Made by a program: the position numbers and the translations under genes. This document shows positions 22,964 to 30,994 of a stretch of DNA of 32,930 bases, in pieces. The DNA is taken from assembly GCA_001800285.1 (NCBI GenBank), contig MGVC01000058.1, positions 1 to 32,930 on the forward strand, given 5' to 3'. A model generated the notes under the pieces. That model searched no databases and was not told where the DNA came from. It saw only the letters and a list, made by a program, of their open reading frames with translations. Each line of letters begins with the position of its first letter. Positions within the stretch are counted from its first letter, which is position 1. Origin of the DNA: Elusimicrobia bacterium RIFOXYA2_FULL_39_19 (GTDB lineage: Bacteria > Elusimicrobiota > Endomicrobiia > CG1-02-37-114 > XYA2-FULL-39-19).

Positions 22964-24160
22964 ATGAAAGAACTGATAGCCGGGAGGCTGGAAGGGCTGC
23001 AACCGCAGATGAAAGGTTTTGCAAAAAAACTGGAGGAGCTTTCAACTACAAACAGAAAGCTTGCGGATTTTAATGATGTTGTTGTTGAAGAAATGAAACA
23101 GCTGGATTTTGATGAGTTCCGGCAGGATAAGTTTGATAATACTATGGGGATAATCAAAGGGTACAGGCAGGAAAAAGATATCGCCATAATATTCCATACA
23201 AACTACACCCAAAAAGACTCAACGCAAAGCAGCTGCAGTTATCAGCCGGGTGTTATTACCGCTCTTTACTCAGCGGCACTGCTAAAAAGAACCCTGCTTC
23301 CTTTGTACGGCGATATTATTGTATGCGGAGTGCCCAGATCTAACAGCTGTGAATTCGGTATAAAGTACTTATTTAATTCATTTCTCGCCAAAAGGGCAAA
23401 AAGGCTTAAGGGCATTATTCTCTGCGAGCCTACAGACATGAATGTGTATCTTGGGCATAAAGGCAGAATGGAGTATGAAATTTCAGTCAGGCTGAAACTG
23501 ACCAATAATTTTTTATCCAGCACGGGAGTAAATATGCTGGGCACCATGTTCCCGCTTATACATGAACTGGAAAATGTTTCAAACAATATGCCTTCAAACT
23601 GTACGCTGGGTAAATCATCGCTTAGAATAAAAGATGTCCGGTTTACCGGCACTCAGCCTAATACAGAAGAAAATGAGTTTAAAATTATTGTTGACAGGGC
23701 CTATATACCTGAGGAACAGCAGGAAAATATTCTGGAACGCGCAAAACTTATTGCAGAATCCGTTTATAATAAGGAAACCGCGGTAAATGTTCAAACTATG
23801 GTAGCAAGCGAAAAAATAAAAACAGGTTCAGGCATTAAACTTGTTTCAAAAAAAGAAACCAAACCCTGGACTATGGCCGCCAACCATCCCTTTGTGCTTG
23901 AATCCATGCAGGCGCTTACAGATAACGGGTTTAAAACGGATGTTGGTTACTGGAAAAAAACTTTTACGGAAGGTTCGTATACCTTTGCCGAATTAGGTAT
24001 TCCTACCTTAGGTTTTGGCCCCGGCCGGGAAGATATGGCTGATGATTTTACAAAAGAAAAAACAGGCAGTTTAATAAAAAATGCCGTACATGCGCAAACC
24101 ATGATGATACACAGAAATATAGGAATGCCTGTTTTAGGATGGAACTCCGATGAATTATGA
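22964..24160 (+). CDS. M20-family peptidase-like protein lacking metal ligands
   Basis: A 398-aa protein with the overall plan of M20 metallohydrolases (YgeY/ArgE/DapE type). CEPTDMNVYLGHKGRMEYEISV (about residues 154-175) and the terminal FGPGRED are clear family landmarks. The catalytic metal site looks destroyed: the usual H-x-D is HTN (78-80), the region expected to supply the bridging Asp reads SSCSYQPG, the expected Glu-Glu pair is replaced by PRSNSCE, and no histidine follows FGPG. Only Glu155 of the 'EPT' motif remains. Hence probably a pseudoenzyme or a different chemistry. The start is ATG 22964, supported by GGGAGG; the frame is open further upstream but without such a site. It overlaps the next gene by 11 nt. 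Confidence 0.8.
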   Translation: MKELIAGRLEGLQPQMKGFAKKLEELSTTNRKLADFNDVVVEEMKQLDFDEFRQDKFDNTMGIIKGYRQEKDIAIIFHTNYTQKDSTQSSCSYQPGVITALYSAALLKRTLLPLYGDIIVCGVPRSNSCEFGIKYLFNSFLAKRAKRLKGIILCEPTDMNVYLGHKGRMEYEISVRLKLTNNFLSSTGVNMLGTMFPLIHELENVSNNMPSNCTLGKSSLRIKDVRFTGTQPNTEENEFKIIVDRAYIPEEQQENILERAKLIAESVYNKETAVNVQTMVASEKIKTGSGIKLVSKKETKPWTMAANHPFVLESMQALTDNGFKTDVGYWKKTFTEGSYTFAELGIPTLGFGPGREDMADDFTKEKTGSLIKNAVHAQTMMIHRNIGMPVLGWNSDEL

Positions 24161-25373
24161 ACTTAACGTTTTAGTAATTAATTGCGGCAGTTCATCGCTT
24201 AAATTCCGGATAATACACATGCCTTCGGAAACAGAGCTGATTTCCGGCGAAGCTGTAAGAGTGGGCATAAAAACCAATCTACCTTCTTCTATTAACTACA
24301 GCATAAAAGGCAAAAATAAAACCATGCAGGTACCCATGCCTGATCATTCAGCCGCTTTCCAGGAAGTAACAAAACTGTTAAAACATGTTGAAAAAATTGG
24401 GTTTGACTGCATAGCTCACAGATATGTTCATCCGGGAAATTATTTTCATAAAACTATAAAAGTTGATGGGCACATAATAGAAAAACTTAAAAACACCCTG
24501 TGCCTGGCGCCGATACACAATACCGTATCTTTAAGACTTATAGAAACCTGCGCCAGGGAATGCCCCGGCATAAACCAGTATGCAGTTTTTGACACGGTAT
24601 TTCACAAAACCATTCCTGACGAAGCTGCTTCTTACGCGCTTCCGGCAAATTTGGTAAATAAATATCACTTTAGAAAAACAGGCTTTCACGGTATTTCCCA
24701 TAGATACATTATGGAAGAAACCTTCAAACATTTTGCCGGCGCCCGGGACTCTTTGAAAATTATAAGCTGCCATCTTGGCAGCGGAGGTTCAAGTTTATGC
24801 GCCATAGAAAACGGCAAATCCATTAACAACTCTATGGGGTTCAGTCCGCTTGAAGGGCTGATGATGAATACCCGTTCAGGTGATATTGATATAGGCATAC
24901 TGCTTTCTATTATGTCGCTAAATAATATATCGGCAGGCGAAGTAGAAAACATGCTGAATTTCAAAAGCGGCATTCTGGGTGTTTTTACCGAATCATCGGA
25001 CATGAGAGATATTGTGAAAAGATACCGTGATGATGCTAAAGCCAGAATGGTATTTGAAATGTATGTAAGACGCGTAAGAAAGTATATCGGCTACTACAAT
25101 CTTCTGCTAAAGAATACGGATGTGCTTGTTTTTACGGACACTCTGGGTATTGAAGTGCCCCTTATCAGAAAAAAAGCCTGTGAAGGGCTGGAATGTTTCG
25201 GCATTATGCTTGATTCGAAAAAAAACGTACAGCCGCAAAGAGGTTTAGCTGATTTATCTGACAGTAAATCTAAAGTTAAAATACTGGCCATCCCGACAAA
25301 TGAAGAAATTATGATAGCCAGAGAAACTTATAAGGAATTCCCCAATGATACTCATTATAAACCCGCAAATTAA
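24150..25373 (+). CDS. Acetate kinase-like protein with altered nucleotide-binding motif
   Basis: A 407-aa acetokinase (ASKHA) family member. Catalytic landmarks are kept at almost the numbering of the archaeal enzyme: N11 in NCGSSS, R91 (AHRYVHPG), D148 (FDTVFH), H180 (FHGISH), R242 (TRSGDID) and E386 (PTNEE), plus the phosphate-2 loop CHLGSGGSS. The highly conserved ADENOSINE motif (GGIGEN in typical AckA) reads instead TDTLGIEV (about 329-336), so nucleotide binding must be changed or lost. The ATG overlaps the preceding gene, with AGGATGGA upstream. It could act on another acyl group (propionate, butyrate) or need its neighbour as a second subunit. Confidence 0.85.
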   Translation: MNYELNVLVINCGSSSLKFRIIHMPSETELISGEAVRVGIKTNLPSSINYSIKGKNKTMQVPMPDHSAAFQEVTKLLKHVEKIGFDCIAHRYVHPGNYFHKTIKVDGHIIEKLKNTLCLAPIHNTVSLRLIETCARECPGINQYAVFDTVFHKTIPDEAASYALPANLVNKYHFRKTGFHGISHRYIMEETFKHFAGARDSLKIISCHLGSGGSSLCAIENGKSINNSMGFSPLEGLMMNTRSGDIDIGILLSIMSLNNISAGEVENMLNFKSGILGVFTESSDMRDIVKRYRDDAKARMVFEMYVRRVRKYIGYYNLLLKNTDVLVFTDTLGIEVPLIRKKACEGLECFGIMLDSKKNVQPQRGLADLSDSKSKVKILAIPTNEEIMIARETYKEFPNDTHYKPAN

Positions 25374-26433
25374 AAAAACAGTTATTACTGCTTTTAAGCC
25401 GTCCGCAGAAAAAAGCATTTCTTTTGACCTGAATACCACGGTGCCTTATGCGCAGCAGCGGGCACAACTAAAAAAAATAGCCGCTAAGCTTACTGCAAAA
25501 ACAAAACTAAAAGCTATTGCTTTCAGGCTGCATTATGCCGGAAAAGAGTTTGAAAAACCTGTATTTATCAGCAAATCAGTAATTGAGAAATTTGCGGCGG
25601 GCGTTTTTGCTTTTCCTCTTTATATGCCCCAGGTAATAAACTCTATTGAGCTTTTTATGTCAGAAATACAAAATGTGCCCTGCCTGGCATTTTTTGAAAC
25701 CTCGTTTTTTTCCGGCTTGCCGGAAAACGAAAAATCATACCCGATAGGAAAACATTATTTCAACTCAACGGGTATAGAAAAACGCGGCTATCACGGTATC
25801 TGGCACGAAGAAAATGCGGGAATGTTCGGCAAAAATGAAAAGATTATTTCCGTAGTGCTGGATAAACAAACCACGGTCTGTTCCATACAAGGCAGAAAAC
25901 CTATGGCTGTCAGTCTGGGCTATACGCCGCTTGAAGGTATAATGTCTTTAAAAAGCTGCGGTGACATAGACCCCGGGATTGCCGTTTACCTGATGAAGGA
26001 ACAGGGCTATTCGGTTTATAAAATTGACGATATTTTAAAAAACGAAAGCGGCTTTTATGGCATGACCGGCAATAACATGCCTATAGCGGAACTCATACAG
26101 CTTTACGGCAGGGATGATTCCGTAAAATTGGCTTTTGATGTGTATAAAAACCAGATTCTTAAATATATTGGTGACGCTATAGCTGTTTTACACGGCTTTG
26201 ACAGAATTATATTTGCCGGAGGAAATGTTAAACCGCTTTCAAGGATAATTTACAGAATTATGAAGGATATATCGTTCTTAGGTTTAAGTATAGGCAGGCT
26301 GCCCTGGGAATATAAAACAAAATTAATAAAAATCGCTTCCGGTGATTCCTTGAAAAGCGCTTACATTAATTCTCAAAGCACTGAAGAAATATTGTTTAAA
26401 AAAACAAAAATAATATTATCCCGGAAGGGTTAG
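25345..26433 (+). CDS. Degenerate acetate kinase paralogue
   Basis: A 362-aa relative of the preceding protein. Shared landmarks include RLHYAGKEF (R61, equivalent to R91), GYHGIWHEE (H150, equivalent to H180), GYTPLEGIMSLKSCGDIDPGI, and IFAGGN in the adenosine region. The N-terminal NxGSSS is gone (INPQIKK), FDTxFH is FETSFF, TRSGD is LKSCGD (the essential Arg is lost), and the phosphate-2 loop is LDKQTTVC. It is therefore unlikely to be an active acetate kinase alone. It overlaps the upstream gene by 29 nt, with AAGGA before its ATG, indicating coupled synthesis and possibly a heteromeric complex. Its TAG stop overlaps the convergent glycosyltransferase stop. Confidence 0.82.
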   Translation: MILIINPQIKKTVITAFKPSAEKSISFDLNTTVPYAQQRAQLKKIAAKLTAKTKLKAIAFRLHYAGKEFEKPVFISKSVIEKFAAGVFAFPLYMPQVINSIELFMSEIQNVPCLAFFETSFFSGLPENEKSYPIGKHYFNSTGIEKRGYHGIWHEENAGMFGKNEKIISVVLDKQTTVCSIQGRKPMAVSLGYTPLEGIMSLKSCGDIDPGIAVYLMKEQGYSVYKIDDILKNESGFYGMTGNNMPIAELIQLYGRDDSVKLAFDVYKNQILKYIGDAIAVLHGFDRIIFAGGNVKPLSRIIYRIMKDISFLGLSIGRLPWEYKTKLIKIASGDSLKSAYINSQSTEEILFKKTKIILSRKG

Positions 26434-28769
26434 TTTATTTTCAGGGCGTCGTTTTCCAGCGAAAGGGCGGATACGTTTATATCAAAAGCATTATCCCAGG
26501 AAGTTTTTAAACCGTAAACCTTTGAAAACTGGTTTTCATACAAGTAATTCGGTATGGTAAGAACCCGTGCAAGGGTTATATACTCCACATCCATTTTTAG
26601 TACCGCATCCTGCTGGTTATATTTCATTTTAACAGCAAGCCCCAGGGGTACCCCTTTTATTTTACCGCTAAATATCAGTTTCCCGTTTGTAAAAGTAAGT
26701 TCCTCTACTGCTACTTCCTTATTATTAGCCCTTATAAGATTTCTTATCTCTATACCCTGTATTTCAAGCACGGGTTTTAAACTGCCTATATGTATAAACA
26801 ACAGCTGATCCTTTTCAAGCAAGGCCGGCATATTGATAATTACATCTGCTAATTTGATTGAAAGGTTTTTTATGGGCAGGTTTTGCAATATGATATTTTT
26901 TCCGGTTATTGTTACAGATTTGAAAATGCCTTTTTTTGTTTCTGTTTCTGAAATTGGTTTTATTTCTACTGACAAGTCCCCTTTCAAGCCTAACTTTTCA
27001 AGCTCGCTTTTAATTTTGCCGGTAATCAAAGCTGTACTGCAGGGCTTATTGGCATAAATGCCCGGCTGTAATTTATAGATAAATGCGGTCGTGCCGTCTG
27101 GCAGGGGCGTTGAAAGTATTTGTTTGAAATTCCCTGCAATATAACCAGCCTTGTTTTCAAATTCCTCCACTACTTTAAGCTGCTCCGGATAATTTACCAG
27201 CCCTTTTTCACCAGTTTTATATATGATGAAATCTGTCAGCTCAGTAAAGCGTCCTTCAAAACTGTAAAAATATACTTTTGTGTTTTCCGGCAATTTTTCT
27301 TTAACATAAAAAGAAAATGCACCTTTATGAAAATAGGCGTCATTGGCAAGCAGGACCGTTCTGGAATAACCGCGGGATTTATCCGTGTTTGCAATTATGG
27401 TATTTATGCATTCCTGTATTTTCCAGTTATCCCCTGCTGCTGAATAAATGGGTTGGGTAGGTATGTAATATTGAAGACTGTGCTGGAATTTAAAAGGGAA
27501 AAAAGCATTTGTAAAAAAACAAACTGCAGAAATTAGTGTAATTAGCGCGGTAATAATAGTACGCGTATTTTTATTATTTATATAAACAATCCAGTGAACT
27601 GCAAGCAGAGTCATAAGCATTATAAGCGGATAATTATATCTGCCGTCTTTGTTGCTGAGAAATGTAAGCACTATAATACCGGGCAAAATCCAGATTAATA
27701 CTCTGACATTATTTTTGTGCCTTTTATAAATTAAAAAAATAAACCCGGTAATAAGCGTGATATAATGAAAGAATGAAAACTGTACTCCCAGCATTTTTAT
27801 ATAGTAGGTCAGGGCAGAAAATGTAAACAAATCCGGGTCTTTTTCCACTTCTATGGCATGGCTTAATGTCCACAAAAATTTTGTAGCAAGTTTGAAAACG
27901 TGCCTTAAATACCACGGGCCGAATATCAGCCAGGCCATGAGTGCCATAATAATAAAGTTAAACAACGGCGCATATTGTTCATCACTGGCTGTTTTGCTTA
28001 ATAACAGAATTATCAGCAGAAAAAGGAAAGCAATATAAGTAACGGAATACATGCCTATAATAAAAGGAAACATAAAAACCAGAAATAGGCAACACAGAAT
28101 GCTTAAAACAGCAATCTGGAAAAACTTTCTTTTCTTTTCAGGTGTTAAATCAGTAAACAGTTCTTTAAAAATAATAAACAGGTAGTACAATAAGGCCGGG
28201 GTCATAAAAAAAGCATAAGTCCACTTTACCAGAGCGCCTATGCCAAACAACAAGCCCAGTATTACCGAATACTTTCTATTTTTAAAGTTATCACTTTTGA
28301 GGTAAATGTAAATACTGAAAGTTAGTATGCCTGCTAAAGTAATTTCTATCAGGCAGGTATAAAGACAAAACAGCCAGAAAGGTGTGCTGGTAGCTACTAC
28401 CGCCGCCAGTAAACCGGCTTCTTCGCTGTAAAGCATTTTGCCTATCTGCCAGATACTATAAATTGATAAAAACAGGAAGAAAAGATTTATAAAAATGAAG
28501 TTATGGGCCCCAAATCCGAAGATTAAATGAAAGGGAACCATCAGTAAATGGTAAACCGGAGGATAATAAGTGGAAATGTCTAAAATTCTTTTAAGAATAT
28601 CTGTTGACGGGTGTGTGATTATCTGCAGGTAATCGTAACTTAAAGAAAGGTGGTACTCCTGGTCATAGGACGGCGGGCGCGTATCAATTTTCATCCAGAC
28701 AAACGAAGCAATTGTATGAAAAAGAAATAATATCAGAATTATGTGTTTACCGCTGAACTTTGTTTTCAT
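26430..28769 (-). CDS. GT-C membrane glycosyltransferase fused to a DUF2993-like domain
   Basis: A 779-aa protein. Residues 1 to about 430 hold about ten transmembrane helices and an acidic first external loop (KIDTRPPSYDQEYHLSLSYDYL), the plan of GT39/GT83 polyprenyl-phosphate-sugar transferases. After a periplasmic stretch, the C-terminal ~200 residues look like a DUF2993/LmeA-type lipid-binding domain (GIFKSVTITGKNIILQNLPIKNLSIKLADVIIN, ELTFTNGKLIFSGKIKGVPL). I know no such fusion; the domain match is by pattern only. The frame extends 13 codons upstream to a TTG, but that TTG is the -35 box of a good promoter, so I chose ATG 28769. No Shine-Dalgarno is present; a leaderless mRNA is likely. 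Confidence 0.8.
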   Translation of the reverse strand: MKTKFSGKHIILILFLFHTIASFVWMKIDTRPPSYDQEYHLSLSYDYLQIITHPSTDILKRILDISTYYPPVYHLLMVPFHLIFGFGAHNFIFINLFFLFLSIYSIWQIGKMLYSEEAGLLAAVVATSTPFWLFCLYTCLIEITLAGILTFSIYIYLKSDNFKNRKYSVILGLLFGIGALVKWTYAFFMTPALLYYLFIIFKELFTDLTPEKKRKFFQIAVLSILCCLFLVFMFPFIIGMYSVTYIAFLFLLIILLLSKTASDEQYAPLFNFIIMALMAWLIFGPWYLRHVFKLATKFLWTLSHAIEVEKDPDLFTFSALTYYIKMLGVQFSFFHYITLITGFIFLIYKRHKNNVRVLIWILPGIIVLTFLSNKDGRYNYPLIMLMTLLAVHWIVYINNKNTRTIITALITLISAVCFFTNAFFPFKFQHSLQYYIPTQPIYSAAGDNWKIQECINTIIANTDKSRGYSRTVLLANDAYFHKGAFSFYVKEKLPENTKVYFYSFEGRFTELTDFIIYKTGEKGLVNYPEQLKVVEEFENKAGYIAGNFKQILSTPLPDGTTAFIYKLQPGIYANKPCSTALITGKIKSELEKLGLKGDLSVEIKPISETETKKGIFKSVTITGKNIILQNLPIKNLSIKLADVIINMPALLEKDQLLFIHIGSLKPVLEIQGIEIRNLIRANNKEVAVEELTFTNGKLIFSGKIKGVPLGLAVKMKYNQQDAVLKMDVEYITLARVLTIPNYLYENQFSKVYGLKTSWDNAFDINVSALSLENDALKIN

Positions 28770-28779
28770 TGCTGGTTTT

Positions 28780-28808
28780 ATTCTATATTTTATCCACTTT
28801 TTTGTCAA
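28780..28808 (-). promoter_or_regulatory. Promoter of the glycosyltransferase gene
   Basis: On the minus strand TTGACA (28808-28803), 17 nt, TAGAAT (28785-28780). The -10 box lies 10 nt before the ATG at 28769, giving a leader of at most a few bases. Confidence 0.7.
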
Positions 28809-28893
28809 TAAACCGCCAATTCCATTATTTGAGAAAAACCATTCTAATTGCTATAATTAAAAAACCAAAAATAAATTTTCACAGGAGGCTGTA

Positions 28894-30165
28894 ATGGCAA
28901 ATCAAAACAAACCCTTGGATGTTACTATAGTAGGCGGAGGCATGATAACCAATGACCTTATCCTGCCGTCGGTATACCACATGCAGAGGCTGGGCACGGT
29001 AAATCACATAAATGTCTGTGCGCTTAATAACCTGCCTTTAAAAGCACTTAAAGAAAATAAAGAAATTTTAGACGCTTTCCCCGGCCAGGATTTTTCTGCA
29101 TACCCGGCTCTTTCTGAAGACCCGAAAAAGAATTCCCCGGCGTTGTATAAGGAAGTTCTGGCAAAAATGGCTCCCCGACAGGCTGTAATAGTAGCTATGC
29201 CGGACCAGTTTCATTATGAAGTAGTTATGGAAGCTTTGAAAAACAACCAGCATGTGCTTTGCGTAAAACCTCTGGTTTTAAAATATGAACAAACAGTAGA
29301 AATTGAAAAACTGGCGCAGGAGAAAGGGCTTTTTGTAGGTGTTGAATACCATAAACGCTTTGACCGCCGGGCTTTAATAGCAAAGCGCGCCTATAAGCTG
29401 GGCCATTTCGGTGATTTTGTAATAGGTGAAGCAAAGATGATTGAACCTTACTACTACCGCAGTTCAAATTTTCAGAACTGGTTTACCTGCGAAAATACAG
29501 ACCCGTTTGTGTATGTAGGCTGTCATTATGTTGACCTGGTATATTTTATAACAGGCCTTAAACCCGTTGAAGTAACGGTATCCGGCGTAAAAGGCAAGTT
29601 CCCAAACGGCAATGAAGGTTATATGTGGGCCAATGGAAGGGTGCGGTTTGAAAACGGCGCTTTGTTAAATGTGACGGACGGCCTGGGTTACCCGGATGAT
29701 GCCGCCGGAAGCAACGAGCAGTGCCTGTCAATGTTTTTTGAAGGAAAAAATAAATCAGGATTGATAAAACATGATGACCAGTTCCGCGGGGTAAGCCACA
29801 GTTATTTAGACGGTATTGGTTCTTCCGGGTCTTTTTTTAATTTTATTAACCCGGATTTTTACAGGCTGGTCCTCTGGGAAGGCAAAGGCTATAAACCCAT
29901 CGGTTACGGGTATGATTCTGTGGCCGCTACTATAAATACTGCGCATAGAATTGAAAATGAAGTAGCCGGTATGCCGGAAGATAAGGCGCTTAAAGCCAGG
30001 CAGGCTATTATAAAGGAAGTAGATGAGAAAGGGCTTATTGCCACGCCGGCAAACAGTTTTATAAATGAGCTGGTAGTGGAAGCGGCTAGGATGTCTATAC
30101 TTAAAGACGGGATGCCCGCTAAGATAACCTACGGCGCAAAACCCAAAGTAGAACTGAGAGCGTAA
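28894..30165 (+). CDS. Gfo/Idh/MocA-family oxidoreductase
   Basis: A 423-aa NAD(P)-dependent sugar or cyclitol oxidoreductase. The N-terminal Rossmann motif is VTIVGGGMITNDLILP (about residues 10-25). The family's E-K-P motif appears as VKPL (about 128-131), keeping Lys but not Glu. The C-terminal catalytic helix is GCHYVDLVYFITG (about 209-221), with the active-site His. The length is somewhat long for the family. AGGAGG is ideally placed before the ATG. It is monocistronic, downstream of the divergent glycosyltransferase, and followed by a repeat. The substrate cannot be read from the sequence. Confidence 0.9.
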   Translation: MANQNKPLDVTIVGGGMITNDLILPSVYHMQRLGTVNHINVCALNNLPLKALKENKEILDAFPGQDFSAYPALSEDPKKNSPALYKEVLAKMAPRQAVIVAMPDQFHYEVVMEALKNNQHVLCVKPLVLKYEQTVEIEKLAQEKGLFVGVEYHKRFDRRALIAKRAYKLGHFGDFVIGEAKMIEPYYYRSSNFQNWFTCENTDPFVYVGCHYVDLVYFITGLKPVEVTVSGVKGKFPNGNEGYMWANGRVRFENGALLNVTDGLGYPDDAAGSNEQCLSMFFEGKNKSGLIKHDDQFRGVSHSYLDGIGSSGSFFNFINPDFYRLVLWEGKGYKPIGYGYDSVAATINTAHRIENEVAGMPEDKALKARQAIIKEVDEKGLIATPANSFINELVVEAARMSILKDGMPAKITYGAKPKVELRA

Positions 30166-30399
30166 ATTCAATAGTTAATAAGGTTTTTAATTATTGAAAC
30201 AGTTTTCACGCTCTTTTTGATATTTTCCCTTAACGGTCGTTGAAAGAAAATGAGATTTTCAAAACTCCGTTCCCGCTTTAGCGGGAGCGTCAAACAGTTG
30301 AAAATCTATTTCATTTTCTTTCAACTAAAACATCACATGTCGCTAAAAACTGTTTCAACATTATTTTAAATATTATTAACAAATTGAATTTTAATAGGG
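30166..30399. other. Intergenic gap before the PC4-like gene
   Basis: No gene is seen. It contains repeat family A copy 2 (30193-30360), then an AT-rich segment leading into the structured leader of the PC4-like gene. I find no confident promoter here; AT-rich candidates are too many to choose from. Confidence 0.5.
30193..30360 (-). repeat. Dispersed palindromic repeat family A, copy 2
   Basis: About 168 bp with 13-bp outer inverted repeats (TTGAAACAGTTTT near 30195; AAAACTGTTTCAA near 30346) and inner arms GTTGAAAGAAAATGA...GATTTTCAA around a central GCGGGA-type hairpin. Its reverse complement aligns end to end with 15472-15633. Confidence 0.75.
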
Positions 30400-30496
30400 A
30401 GAAAAGGTGATTACGGGCAGTTACAATACTCGTGCCTGCTGAAACACGATTGGAAGTGTAGCAGGCCAGTATCGCTTTGTCAAATGGTAAAAGGAG
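30400..30496 (+). promoter_or_regulatory. Conserved structured leader RNA, copy 2 (PC4-like gene)
   Basis: P2 is GCCTGCT/AGCAGGC (30434-30440 with 30460-30466), 5' bulge GAA, inner stem ACAC/GTGT (30444-30447 with 30456-30459) and loop GATTGGAA (30448-30455). The preceding CAGTTACAATACTCGTGCC matches the linker of the other two copies. AAGGAG (30491-30496) follows. A P1 hairpin is not clear here. Confidence 0.7.
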
Positions 30497-30501
30497 AAAA
30501 A

Positions 30502-30963
30502 GTGAAAAAAACGTTTTCGGAAGATAATAAAGGAATTTTTATGAATAGCACCCTGGTAAGCAGGGTGGCTAAAAACAAAACGGAAGAGATAAGGATATCG
30601 GTTTTAAAAAATAATAAGATTGACCTGCGTATTTACTTTAATTTTCCCAATGAGCCGGAACCCAAACCTACCAAAAAAGGCCTGTGGCTTTCTTTTAAGT
30701 ATATGCCAAAAGTTATAACGGCCCTGGAAAAATTAATTAAAAACCCTAAGGAAGCGCTGGATGTGGAGCTGGATACTACTGAAAAGGAACAGATAAAGAT
30801 TTATAATCTTGAATATAACGGCAAAATGTTTACACATATCCGCTCTTTCTACCAGAAAGACGGGGCTTTTGCCCCGGGAAAAGGCGTGTCTTTTTCTGAA
30901 AATGCTTTTCCCGCGCTGTTAGAGGGTTTAAAAAAAGCCTGCGAACTTAACGGAAAGGTATAA
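30502..30963 (+). CDS. Tandem PC4/p15-like (ssDNA-binding coactivator fold) protein
   Basis: A 153-aa protein made of two PC4-like units. Unit 1 (about residues 25-85) reads EIRISVLKNNKIDLRIYF, then PTKKGLWLSFKYMPKVITALEKL. Unit 2 (about 95-150) reads QIKIYNLEYNGKMFTHIRSFYQKDGAFAPGKGVSFSENAFPALLEGL. Both follow the pattern (strand)-IR.f...-KG..l....-helix of PC4/YdbC proteins, which bind single-stranded nucleic acid as dimers; a fused pair could form the dimer fold within one chain. The start is GTG 30502, because AAGGAG is 5 nt upstream. The in-frame ATG at 30484 lies inside the leader and has no Shine-Dalgarno. Confidence 0.75.
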   Translation: MKKTFSEDNKGIFMNSTLVSRVAKNKTEEIRISVLKNNKIDLRIYFNFPNEPEPKPTKKGLWLSFKYMPKVITALEKLIKNPKEALDVELDTTEKEQIKIYNLEYNGKMFTHIRSFYQKDGAFAPGKGVSFSENAFPALLEGLKKACELNGKV

Positions 30964-30994
30964 CCCGCAAAGGACTGCTTACCCTTGCTGCTTT

